Positions 6,200-13,869 of a DNA stretch of 18,215 bases are shown piece after piece. Positions within the stretch are counted from its first letter, which is position 1; each line of letters opens with the position of its first letter. Position numbers and translations under genes: made by a program. The notes under the pieces were generated by a model. That model saw only the letters and a program-made list of their open reading frames with translations. It was not told the DNA's origin and ran no database searches. This DNA is from an uncultured Bacilli bacterium (GTDB lineage: Bacteria; Bacillota_I; Bacilli_A; RF39; UBA660), in the NCBI GenBank assembly GCA_947630885.1, contig CANRJI010000009.1, positions 1-18,215 on the forward strand, given 5' to 3'.

Positions 6200-8234
6200 G
6201 CTTTTTCACCTCTGATAAATCAACCAAGCTGCCATAATATCTTTGTCCTTCCTCAGTAATATAATCAATAACACCAGAATGTGGTGTAAAAGTCATTTCT
6301 CCAAAATATATTTTACCGTTACAATTATATAAATCGACACGAACAAATGGAAAACCTTTTGATAAATCAGAAGCAATTTTAACCATCTTATCAAAATTTT
6401 TCGGTTTCTTTGCTTTATGACCATTTTTAAAATTATCATAAATATAATTTAAATATTTAAAATTCAAATCATAAAAATCAAACTTCAGCTCCTTTGTACG
6501 ATTAGTATTGAGTAAAACACTATCTACCTTTCCATCAAAGCAATAAAATTTATAATCAATTGGCAAATCATCAATTTCCCCAATATACTCTTCACAAACA
6601 ATTAAAGGCCTTATCAAAGAATAATGATATTCCAAACTTTTTTTACCAAAATTTTGATGCATTGCTATATCTAATTGTTTTTTTACAAATTCTAAATCAA
6701 ATTTTTTCTTATCAGTGCATACAAAAACATAACCCGAAGTATTATTGGCCTTCAAAACAAAAGTATCAGGTAATTTAGAAATATCAATTTCATCGACACT
6801 ACTATATGTTGCATATAACTTAGGAAGTAAATCATCGTAACCAAGTTTTTTAATATAATCACGAACTTTATATTTATCCGCTAAATCTGCTTCTCTTTGT
6901 TCATGAACATTCGCTATTAAATATTGTATTTTTTCATTTAATGTTTTTGGATCATCTAAATTTAATTTTTTCCTTGTTCTTAGAAAATAAAATATTTTAT
7001 GAGCCAAAGCCCTATTAGGTAAAAGCCAAAGAATATTGGTAACAACACTCATAACCATCTTTTTAAAACTGACATATTCTTTTTCTTGATAAAGAAAAAC
7101 TAATGCTAATAACAAAACCGAAGCATAATGAGTCAAAAAATATGTATCAAAAATGGAACGAACACCATAAAAAATTAGTAGTAAAACTAAAAAATTTGCC
7201 ATTTTTTTTGAAGAAAATAACCTTTTCTTAAAATATATTACAAAGATAACAATTAGTACAATTGAAAGAGGAACACCAAACATTGTAGCCATTTGTAAAA
7301 AGATGTTATGAGCATGATAAAATGCTCCATTTGATAAATATCTCGTTACTCCAAAACCACTTGGTAATAGCCAGGTATATTTTAAATAATCAAGTAATTT
7401 AGTATAAATAATATCTCTTCTTGATAAATATAAATTGCTCCATAAACTTCCACTTTCAAGTTGCTCTGATAATAGAATAATATTTCTCGAAGAAATGTTT
7501 AGAAATTTCAAAATAGAATTAATTCCCCAAAGAATATATTTTAAGTTTATTAAAATTAAAACCCCTGCTAAAAATAAAGAACCAAAAGTTATTAATTTTC
7601 TTTTAACAGTTGTCTTTCTCAAAAAGATAAGTGCATAAAGAATTATTATGCAAGCAACCATTGATGCTAGCCTTCCCCCAAATAAAATTAATAGCAAGAA
7701 TTCAGTAATGATATATAAAAGATTCATCTTTTTTTCTTTTACTTTAGAATAAGAATAGCACTGAATTAACAAATTAGGCAAAATTATTACCGCAAAAATA
7801 TTATACGAAGCAATTTTAAAATAATATAATATAAAACTAAGTAAAATAAATATACTATTAACATATGAAAAATCATTCCATTTTTCCAAAAAACTATCAA
7901 AATTAAATTCTTTATTACTTACAATATAAAAACAAGGTAATAACATTACTAATGAAGTTAAACCATCAATAATAACATAATATTTATAATCGACTAGCAA
8001 AATATTAAGGCACAATAAAGATAGATAAATTATAATAAAATAAAGTAACTTCTTCGATATATAAAAATTACTATGCACTAAAGCCACTAACGTAAGTAAA
8101 CTAAAAATAAAATATTTAATTAATGAACCATAAAATCCAGGTATTAAAAGTCCCATTAAAAGTGCAATAAAATCCATATATATCCATATTACTAAAATAA
8201 CGTTCACATTAATTTTTCTCAATAAGTTTTTCAT
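6186..8234 (-). CDS. Fusion: Wzy-like O-antigen polymerase + TupA-like ATP-grasp domain
   Basis: A single reading frame joins two usually separate proteins. Residues 1 to about 390 (from ATG 8234) are a multi-pass membrane protein of the O-antigen polymerase/ligase type, with a late loop containing F-Y-H-A-H-N-I-F-L-Q. Residues about 393-676 are a soluble TupA-like ATP-grasp domain. It carries L-D-D-P-K-T-L-N-E-K-I-Q, D-L-A-D-K-Y-K-V-R-D-Y-I, the nucleotide-binding F-V-L-K-A-N-N, D-Y-K-F-Y-C-F-D-G-K and the metal-binding end R-V-D-L-Y...G-E-M-T-F-T-P. The ATP-grasp half has a complete N terminus of its own (W-L-L-P-N-R...), but no ribosome site precedes the internal Met codons near 7058, so one polypeptide is likely. 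Frame alone allows a GTG start at 8291 (701 aa) or a GTG at 8207; ATG 8234 is preferred without a strong Shine-Dalgarno site. The gene overlaps its neighbours on both sides. Polymerisation plus ATP-dependent amide formation on the polymer is inferred. Confidence 0.85.
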   Translation of the reverse strand: MKNLLRKINVNVILVIWIYMDFIALLMGLLIPGFYGSLIKYFIFSLLTLVALVHSNFYISKKLLYFIIIYLSLLCLNILLVDYKYYVIIDGLTSLVMLLPCFYIVSNKEFNFDSFLEKWNDFSYVNSIFILLSFILYYFKIASYNIFAVIILPNLLIQCYSYSKVKEKKMNLLYIITEFLLLILFGGRLASMVACIIILYALIFLRKTTVKRKLITFGSLFLAGVLILINLKYILWGINSILKFLNISSRNIILLSEQLESGSLWSNLYLSRRDIIYTKLLDYLKYTWLLPSGFGVTRYLSNGAFYHAHNIFLQMATMFGVPLSIVLIVIFVIYFKKRLFSSKKMANFLVLLLIFYGVRSIFDTYFLTHYASVLLLALVFLYQEKEYVSFKKMVMSVVTNILWLLPNRALAHKIFYFLRTRKKLNLDDPKTLNEKIQYLIANVHEQREADLADKYKVRDYIKKLGYDDLLPKLYATYSSVDEIDISKLPDTFVLKANNTSGYVFVCTDKKKFDLEFVKKQLDIAMHQNFGKKSLEYHYSLIRPLIVCEEYIGEIDDLPIDYKFYCFDGKVDSVLLNTNRTKELKFDFYDLNFKYLNYIYDNFKNGHKAKKPKNFDKMVKIASDLSKGFPFVRVDLYNCNGKIYFGEMTFTPHSGVIDYITEEGQRYYGSLVDLSEVKKHEQD

Positions 8235-9327
8235 ATAAATCAACGTACTCTTTTCCAATCTTTTCCCAATTAAATTTATCACATTTTTCACTGCATCTTA
8301 TAGAAATGTCATTATAATTTTCTAATACTTTTTCTATTTTCTCCGAAACATCAACAGGATCCAAACTTGTAACGTGATAACCTACTTCTCCTTCACTAAA
8401 CTGATTATCAAAGCCTTGACCTTTCGAATAAATTACTGGTAAGCCTTGACTCATAGCTTCAGCATAAGATAGTCCAAATGTTTCATATATTGATGGCATT
8501 ACAAATATATCAGCCGTTTGATATTCCTTGATTAAATCTTCTTTTGATAATTTATCTTTCCAACTGACAAAATCATATTTCATTATTTCGTTATAATATT
8601 CATTATCAGAAATACTTCCAATCATCTTAAGCTTAATTTTATAACCTTTATTAATTAATATTTCTGCTGCTTTAGCAGTCGTTAAAATATTTTTGTTTCT
8701 TTCGATTCTGCCAGTATAAATTAAATTAATGTCTTTATTTTTTTCAAGTTTTTTACTTTTTCTATTTTTTAACCAAAAATTATCAATTCCATTTGGAATA
8801 ATAAATGACTTCCTTAAAATTTCAGAATCATTCCCCATATATTTTTCCATAACGATATCTTGATAACCCTTTGACAAAAAAATAATTGCTTCTGCTTTCT
8901 TTAATATTTTTCTTCCTAAACTTCTAAGATAAAAAACCTTCTTAAAAAATACATTTACATCAGTATTACGAACTACAACAACATACTTAATATTAAACTT
9001 TTTATTTAATCTATAAGCAATATAACCATTTGAAAATAAAGAATGTGCATGCATTATATCATATTTTTTTACATCAATTTTTTTTAAAATATCCCTATAT
9101 ACCTTCATATGTTTTAAATGAAAAATCAATCTATCATACTTATTATAACATTTACTTATAACCGAATAATCACCATAATCAAAATCATTATTACTTTGCA
9201 AATTGGAAGTGTAAACAAATACTTTTATATTACAATATTTCTTTTCAACATCATATAAAAATTTATAAAATTTACCCGATTGATAATATGAATTTATATG
9301 TAAAACATTCATTTTTGTATTATTCAT
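8209..9327 (-). CDS. Glycosyltransferase, GT4 family
   Basis: The 372-residue protein has the two-Rossmann GT-B plan of family 4. The N-terminal half has the acceptor-side motif D-I-M-H-A-H-S-L-F-S-N-G (90-101). The C-terminal half has I-Y-T-G-R-I-E-R-N-K-N (203-213), which contacts the donor phosphates, and the retaining E-x7-E signature P-S-I-Y-E-T-F-G-L-S-Y-A-E-A-M-S-Q-G (Glu282, Glu290). No membrane helix is evident, so it acts at the cytoplasmic face on the lipid-linked repeat. A strong GGAGGTG site 7 nt before ATG 9327 sets the start. It overlaps the polymerase fusion gene downstream by 26 bp. Sugar donor and linkage cannot be told from sequence. Confidence 0.9.
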   Translation of the reverse strand: MNNTKMNVLHINSYYQSGKFYKFLYDVEKKYCNIKVFVYTSNLQSNNDFDYGDYSVISKCYNKYDRLIFHLKHMKVYRDILKKIDVKKYDIMHAHSLFSNGYIAYRLNKKFNIKYVVVVRNTDVNVFFKKVFYLRSLGRKILKKAEAIIFLSKGYQDIVMEKYMGNDSEILRKSFIIPNGIDNFWLKNRKSKKLEKNKDINLIYTGRIERNKNILTTAKAAEILINKGYKIKLKMIGSISDNEYYNEIMKYDFVSWKDKLSKEDLIKEYQTADIFVMPSIYETFGLSYAEAMSQGLPVIYSKGQGFDNQFSEGEVGYHVTSLDPVDVSEKIEKVLENYNDISIRCSEKCDKFNWEKIGKEYVDLYEKLIEKN

Positions 9328-9351
9328 ATCACTACACCTCCAAATTACATA

Positions 9352-10125
9352 TTATTTATTAATTTTATAATATTTTATACTATCAATAAATCTTTTTACA
9401 TCTAATTTAAATCTCTCTTTAGGATTTCTCTTATAATATCTCGTATGAATAAGAAGTAACACTTTTTTTGCTTTTTTCGATATTGCTAAATAAGGATCTT
9501 CTTTAAAGAACTTAGGATACATAGTATCACTCGTTCTAAAATCAACACAGTCATCAAGATCATACGCTTCAATTAGTTTTAATTTTTTACGAAGACTATT
9601 ATCATAAATAACCGTATTAGTAATCCCTAATTTTCTATTCATAAAGTCACCATGTGAAGCTATTGAAGTTATTTTAAAATTATAATGCTCCTCAAGCATT
9701 TTAATATTACTAATTAACATATCTTGAATTTTTGTCATACTATTCAAAACATCTTCTTTTTTATATATTTTATTTTCTTTAACAAAAGTAGCAAGTTCTT
9801 CATAATGATAACCAACTTCACTACCATAACTTAATATTTCACTTACCAAATCTTGAGTAAAAGTTTCTAATCTAAAATAATAAGTTGTTTTTATATTTAA
9901 CTTCTTTTCAATTAAAAACATTTCACGAGCAATTTGAACATCAGAATCAATATCATGCCTAATAAAAATAACTTTTTTATTCTTATTAATATTCTTTTTA
10001 TAATCTCTAATCATCAAAAATTCATAGCCATTATCTAAAAAAGTTTTGAGTAACTTTTCATATTCATCCATTCGACTAGACATAAAATAATCATTATATA
10101 TTCTATTTACTATTTTATTTTTCAT
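9352..10125 (-). CDS. NodB-like polysaccharide deacetylase family protein
   Basis: This 257-residue protein looks like the carbohydrate esterase 4-like proteins found in surface polysaccharide loci. It has F-I-R-H-D-I-D-S-D (54-62) where NodB proteins have the T-F-D-D motif, E-V-G-Y-H-Y-E-E (103-110) where the H-S/T-x-x-H motif would be, S-I-A-S-H-G-D-F-M (154-162), and L-L-L-I-H-T-R-Y-Y (223-231) with the late His227. There is no signal peptide or membrane segment, so it probably acts in the cytoplasm, unlike secreted peptidoglycan deacetylases. Motif 2 keeps only one His, so the metal site and activity are uncertain. It overlaps the preceding gene by 11 bp. It may remove an N-acetyl group from a precursor sugar, but this is inferred. 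Confidence 0.72.
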   Translation of the reverse strand: MKNKIVNRIYNDYFMSSRMDEYEKLLKTFLDNGYEFLMIRDYKKNINKNKKVIFIRHDIDSDVQIAREMFLIEKKLNIKTTYYFRLETFTQDLVSEILSYGSEVGYHYEELATFVKENKIYKKEDVLNSMTKIQDMLISNIKMLEEHYNFKITSIASHGDFMNRKLGITNTVIYDNSLRKKLKLIEAYDLDDCVDFRTSDTMYPKFFKEDPYLAISKKAKKVLLLIHTRYYKRNPKERFKLDVKRFIDSIKYYKINK

Positions 10126-10819
10126 CTTTATATACCCATTTTACTTTATAAGGCTTAAAAGCATGTCTTCTTTTATATAATTTAATTCCATCTGACCCAC
10201 CAAAATAAGTATCATACATTAAATATATATCATCTTCTCTATCCTTATTTTTTTCAATTAAATCAATGACTAAATCATGAATAATTAAATACATAATATT
10301 ATCATTTTGATATTCCGCGTGACCTAGTAATTGACTTATCACATATAATTTAGGAGTTTTGACTAAACGAATATATCCTACTAACTTCTTATCTGACGTA
10401 AATACACCAAAATAAGAAACAGCATCTTTAACATTTTCCTTAGGAACTTCTTCAAGATAATGTTTACGCATACTTTTTCCTTGGCGAACACTTGAAGAAG
10501 TATTTATTTCATACATATCTTTCAAATAATTATTTTTTATATAATAATCTGTATAATAGCCTAATTTTTTACATCTATTACTATAATATTTAACACTATT
10601 CTTCCCCGATATCCAAGACATATATTCTTCTACCGTTTTAGGAATTTTCATTAGCATAACACCTAATGTTTTATTTTTAAATATCTTATACTTAGGATGA
10701 CGCTTAACAAAATTTTTGTACATCTTTTCGACTTCTAAAGTAGGATCATTATCAATTATCTCAATTTTTACTCTTGGTAATTCCATAATTTCTTTAATAA
10801 TCTTTATTTTGTCACGCAT
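10115..10819 (-). CDS. GNAT-like acyltransferase family protein of polysaccharide loci
   Basis: A soluble 234-residue protein with no membrane segment. It carries the block K-Y-Y-S-N-R-C-K-K-L-G-Y (77-88) followed by D-M-Y-E-I-N-T-S-S-S-V-R-Q-G-K-S-M (101-117), and a central F-G-V-F-T-S-D-K-K-L-V-G-Y-I-R-L (137-152). The last resembles the beta4-beta5 core of GNAT N-acyltransferases, where acyl-CoA binds. I recall such proteins beside exopolysaccharide genes, but no substrate is known to me. A perfect AGGAGGT site precedes ATG 10819. It lies next to the NodB-like gene, so the pair may be a deacylation/re-acylation step on one sugar (inference). A FemAB-like aminoacyl transferase is the main alternative. 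Confidence 0.6.
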   Translation of the reverse strand: MRDKIKIIKEIMELPRVKIEIIDNDPTLEVEKMYKNFVKRHPKYKIFKNKTLGVMLMKIPKTVEEYMSWISGKNSVKYYSNRCKKLGYYTDYYIKNNYLKDMYEINTSSSVRQGKSMRKHYLEEVPKENVKDAVSYFGVFTSDKKLVGYIRLVKTPKLYVISQLLGHAEYQNDNIMYLIIHDLVIDLIEKNKDREDDIYLMYDTYFGGSDGIKLYKRRHAFKPYKVKWVYKDEK

Positions 10820-10831
10820 GTTTACCTCCTA

Positions 10832-12145
10832 TTACAATAGTTCAATATTTTTTCTATCTTTAATATTTTTCATCGCATTTCTTGTATCAAATATTGCTTT
10901 AGCATTTTTACTAATCATTTCATAGTCGATATTAGTATGACCACAAGTAATAAAAACTAAATCATAATTAGCAATAATTTTTTCATCAATTTTTGGAATG
11001 CCTTTATAAACTTTTCCTTTATATTTATATTCAGGTATATAAGAATCATAAAAATCAACTTTAGCCTTATCTTCACGTAAACATTCAATTACTCTAAGTG
11101 CAGGCGATTCACGATAATCATCAATATCATTTTTGTAGGCAACACCGAGAATTAATATCTTAGCATCATACATAGGTATTTTTAAATCATTTAATACTTT
11201 TTCTGCTCTTTCACAACAATATTCAGGCATACGATCATTAATAATTCCCGACGCTTGAATTAAAGATGTATGAAATCCATATTCCCTAGCTTTCCAATCT
11301 AAATAATAAGGATCTAAAGGAATACAATGACCTCCAAGTCCTGGTCCTGGATAAAAAGCTTGAAATCCATAAGGTTTCGTCTTCGCTGCATCTACTACTT
11401 CCCAAATACTAATATTCATTTTATTGCATAGCATCGCAAGTTCATTTATTAATCCAATATTTATATTACGATATGTATTTTCCAATATTTTTTCCATCTC
11501 AGCCACAGCAGGAGATGATACTTCATAAATTTCCGCTCCAAGAACACTACGATAAACTTTAGCAATAACTTCCGTTGCATCTTTACCGATAGCACCGACA
11601 ACTTTAGGTGTATTTTTCGTTTTATAATACAAGTTTCCCGGATCGACACGTTCCGGAGAAAAACCTAAATAAAAGTCCTTTCCACATTTTAGCCCAGAGC
11701 CATTTTCAAGTATCGGTTTAATAAGTTCTTCTGTCGTACCTGGATAAGTAGTACTTTCCAATACTACCATTGTGTCCTTTGAAAGATACCTTGAAATATT
11801 AATAGCACTTGACTCAACATAACTAATATCAGGCTGTTGATGATTATCAAGAGGTGTTGGAACACAGATTGCTATAAAATCAACATCTTTAATTTTCGAA
11901 AAATCTGTCGTTGCCATTAGCATCTTTTCACTAACTAACTTCTCTAAATCTGTATCGACAACATCACCAATATAATTAACACCCTTATTTACTAAATTTA
12001 CTTTCTCTTCTTGAACATCAAAGCCTATCGTCTTAAATCCTGCCTTCGCTTTTTCAACAGCAAGAGGTAGTCCAACATAACCTAATCCAACTACCCCCAT
12101 AACAATTTCCTTATTTTCTATTTTTGCAAGCAATTTCTCTTTCAT
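10832..12145 (-). CDS. wbpA: UDP-N-acetyl-D-glucosamine 6-dehydrogenase (WbpA/WecC-type)
   Basis: The 437-residue protein has the full three-domain plan of nucleotide-sugar 6-dehydrogenases. It has the NAD-binding G-V-V-G-L-G-Y-V-G-L-P-L-A (17-29), V-P-T-P (95-98), E-S-T-T-Y-P-G-T-T (130-138), F-S-P-E-R-V-D-P-G-N (162-171), and the catalytic-Cys motif G-L-G-G-H-C-I-P-L-D-P (269-279, Cys274). It also has the C-terminal V-A-Y-K-N-D-I-D-D-Y-R-E-S-P. It oxidises C6 of the amino sugar to a carboxylate in two steps using two NAD+. The presence of wbpB, wbpD and wbpE directly upstream favours UDP-GlcNAc as substrate over UDP-ManNAc. The ATG at 12145 follows a GGAGAG site and lies one base after the wbpD stop. 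Confidence 0.92.
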   Translation of the reverse strand: MKEKLLAKIENKEIVMGVVGLGYVGLPLAVEKAKAGFKTIGFDVQEEKVNLVNKGVNYIGDVVDTDLEKLVSEKMLMATTDFSKIKDVDFIAICVPTPLDNHQQPDISYVESSAINISRYLSKDTMVVLESTTYPGTTEELIKPILENGSGLKCGKDFYLGFSPERVDPGNLYYKTKNTPKVVGAIGKDATEVIAKVYRSVLGAEIYEVSSPAVAEMEKILENTYRNINIGLINELAMLCNKMNISIWEVVDAAKTKPYGFQAFYPGPGLGGHCIPLDPYYLDWKAREYGFHTSLIQASGIINDRMPEYCCERAEKVLNDLKIPMYDAKILILGVAYKNDIDDYRESPALRVIECLREDKAKVDFYDSYIPEYKYKGKVYKGIPKIDEKIIANYDLVFITCGHTNIDYEMISKNAKAIFDTRNAMKNIKDRKNIELL

Positions 12146-12146
12146 T

Positions 12147-12719
12147 TTATTTTACTCTCCTTACCTCTTCATCTAAAAGCTCATATTCTTTATGACATAT
12201 TGGACATATAAACTTATTATCTTTAAATCTCATTCTTTCTGAACATTCACATACATAATACTTAAAACGTGCTGGATTTCCTACCACCAAAGCATAATTA
12301 GGAACATCACGTGTTACGACACTTCCTGCTCCTACAAAAGCATAAGAACCAATCGTATGTCCACATACAATTGTTGCATTTGCTCCTATTGAAGCTCCCT
12401 TTTTAATTATTGTATCCTTATATTCATTTTTTCTTACAATAAAACTTCGCGGATTAATTACATTAGTAAATACACAAGAAGGTCCCAAAAATACATCATC
12501 TTCCACCTTAACTCCCGTATAGACTGATACATTATTTTGAATTTTAACATTGTCGCCAATTTGTACTTCAGGGGAAATAACAACATTTTGACCAATATTA
12601 CAATTTTTACCAATTATCGAATTTTCCATAATATGCGAAAAGTGCCAAATTTTCGTACCTGATCCAATCTTAGTTTTTTCATCAACATAACTAGATTCAT
12701 GTACAAAATAATCATTCAT
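12147..12719 (-). CDS. wbpD: UDP-2-acetamido-3-amino-2,3-dideoxy-glucuronate N-acetyltransferase (WbpD-type)
   Basis: The 190-residue protein is a left-handed beta-helix acetyltransferase. Repeating hexapeptides run from about residue 15 to 140 (for example S-I-I-G-K-N, V-Q-I-G-D-N, A-S-I-G-A-N), with I-W-H-F-S-H-I near the start, C-V-F-T-N-V-I-N-P-R (82-91) and the closing V-T-R-D-V-P-N-Y-A-L-V-V-G-N-P-A-R (135-151), all typical of WbpD/WlbB. It acetylates the 3-amino group to give the 2,3-diacetamido uronic acid. The C-terminal tail has Cys157, Cys159, Cys172 and Cys175 in a C-x-C...C-x-x-C arrangement, probably a small zinc ribbon. Start ATG 12719 has GGAGG 9 nt upstream and overlaps the wbpE end by 8 bp. 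Confidence 0.9.
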   Translation of the reverse strand: MNDYFVHESSYVDEKTKIGSGTKIWHFSHIMENSIIGKNCNIGQNVVISPEVQIGDNVKIQNNVSVYTGVKVEDDVFLGPSCVFTNVINPRSFIVRKNEYKDTIIKKGASIGANATIVCGHTIGSYAFVGAGSVVTRDVPNYALVVGNPARFKYYVCECSERMRFKDNKFICPICHKEYELLDEEVRRVK

Positions 12720-13854
12720 GTCTAAATTCCTCCAATGCCTTTATAATATGATTACAAATATTCGTTACTGCCTCTTCATCTAAATATGGATGCATCGGTA
12801 AACTTAAAACCCTTTTACTCAAATATTCCGATACCGATAAATCACTTAAATTAAAATCATAATCCTTATAAACCGTTTGTTTATGTAATGGTTTAGGATA
12901 ATATATATTAGTGGGTATATCTTCTTTATGTAAATAATCTTTTACATAATCTCTTTCTTCTTCATTTTCAAAAATAATCGTATACTGTGCATAACTAGAA
13001 ACATAATTATTTGGAATAACAGGTACTTTAACATAATTATTAAGTTTTTCACTATACATTTTTGCTACTTTTTGGCGTTCTTCTAACTCGTACTCTCTAA
13101 AAGCTTTTAATTTAGGTAATAAAACTGCAGCCTGTAAAGTATCTAATCTCGAATTGAGACCAATTCTCACATTATCATATTTAAATTCACCTTTACCATG
13201 AATTCGATAAGATAAAATCAAATTATGCATTTCTTCATTATCAGTAAACAAAGCTCCACCATCGCCATAACATCCAAGTGGTTTAGCAGGAAAAAATGAC
13301 GTAGTAGCTATATCGCCAAAAGAACAAGCTTTTTTATTTTTAATTGAACCACCAAAGCCCTGAGCACCATCCTCAATTAAAAATAAACCATACTTTTTCA
13401 CAACTTCTTTAATTTTCCCGTAATCAGCAGGAAGTCCAAATAAATCGACCGCTATTACGCCTCGAGGATTTAATTTCTTTTCCTCAACTACTTCTTTTAT
13501 CGCTTTCTCTAATTTTTCAGCATCCATATTAAAAGTTTTCTCATCGCAATCGACAAAAATTGGTGTTGCTCCTAAAATAGAAACCACTTCAGCAGTTGAA
13601 AAAAAAGTAAAACTTGGAACAAAGACAGCATCATTAGGCTTAATATTGTAACACATAAGAGCAATCTGCAAAGCATCTGTCCCATTAGCACAAGTTACAG
13701 CATACTTTGTACCTACATAATCCGCTAACTCTTTTTCCAAATCTTTAACGAAGTTACCCATTATAAAATTACTATTTTCAAGAACACACTTAATATTTTT
13801 ATCAATATCTTTTTTCAAAGCTTGATATTGTTTCTTCAAATCTATAAATTCCAT
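12712..13854 (-). CDS. wbpE: PLP-dependent 3-oxo-uronate aminotransferase (WbpE-type, DegT/DnrJ/EryC1 family)
   Basis: A full-length 380-residue sugar aminotransferase of the DegT/DnrJ/EryC1 family. Cofactor motifs are visible: A-N-G-T-D-A-L (56-62) for the PLP phosphate, P-S-F-T-F-F-S-T-A-E (80-89), E-D-G-A-Q-G-F-G (161-168) with Asp162 for the ring nitrogen, and the Schiff-base lysine in S-F-F-P-A-K-P-L-G (Lys191). In the Wbp pathway this enzyme converts the 3-keto sugar made by WbpB to the 3-amino sugar, usually with glutamate as donor. The adjacent wbpB, wbpD and wbpA genes support this over other sugar aminotransferases. The start ATG 13854 follows a GAGGGAAG site, 15 bp after the wbpB stop. 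Confidence 0.92.
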   Translation of the reverse strand: MEFIDLKKQYQALKKDIDKNIKCVLENSNFIMGNFVKDLEKELADYVGTKYAVTCANGTDALQIALMCYNIKPNDAVFVPSFTFFSTAEVVSILGATPIFVDCDEKTFNMDAEKLEKAIKEVVEEKKLNPRGVIAVDLFGLPADYGKIKEVVKKYGLFLIEDGAQGFGGSIKNKKACSFGDIATTSFFPAKPLGCYGDGGALFTDNEEMHNLILSYRIHGKGEFKYDNVRIGLNSRLDTLQAAVLLPKLKAFREYELEERQKVAKMYSEKLNNYVKVPVIPNNYVSSYAQYTIIFENEEERDYVKDYLHKEDIPTNIYYPKPLHKQTVYKDYDFNLSDLSVSEYLSKRVLSLPMHPYLDEEAVTNICNHIIKALEEFRHE

Positions 13855-13869
13855 ACTTCTTCCCTCTTC

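Noticed and set aside
6189..7058. ATP-grasp half as a separate gene starting at the Met codons near 7058
   Set aside because: The frame is open through the junction and no Shine-Dalgarno-like sequence precedes the internal ATG codons, so a single fused gene is the better reading.
8234..8291. GTG start at 8291 for the polymerase fusion
   Set aside because: It would add 19 residues lying in the overlap with the upstream glycosyltransferase, without a clear ribosome site; ATG 8234 gives a normal N terminus before the first helix.
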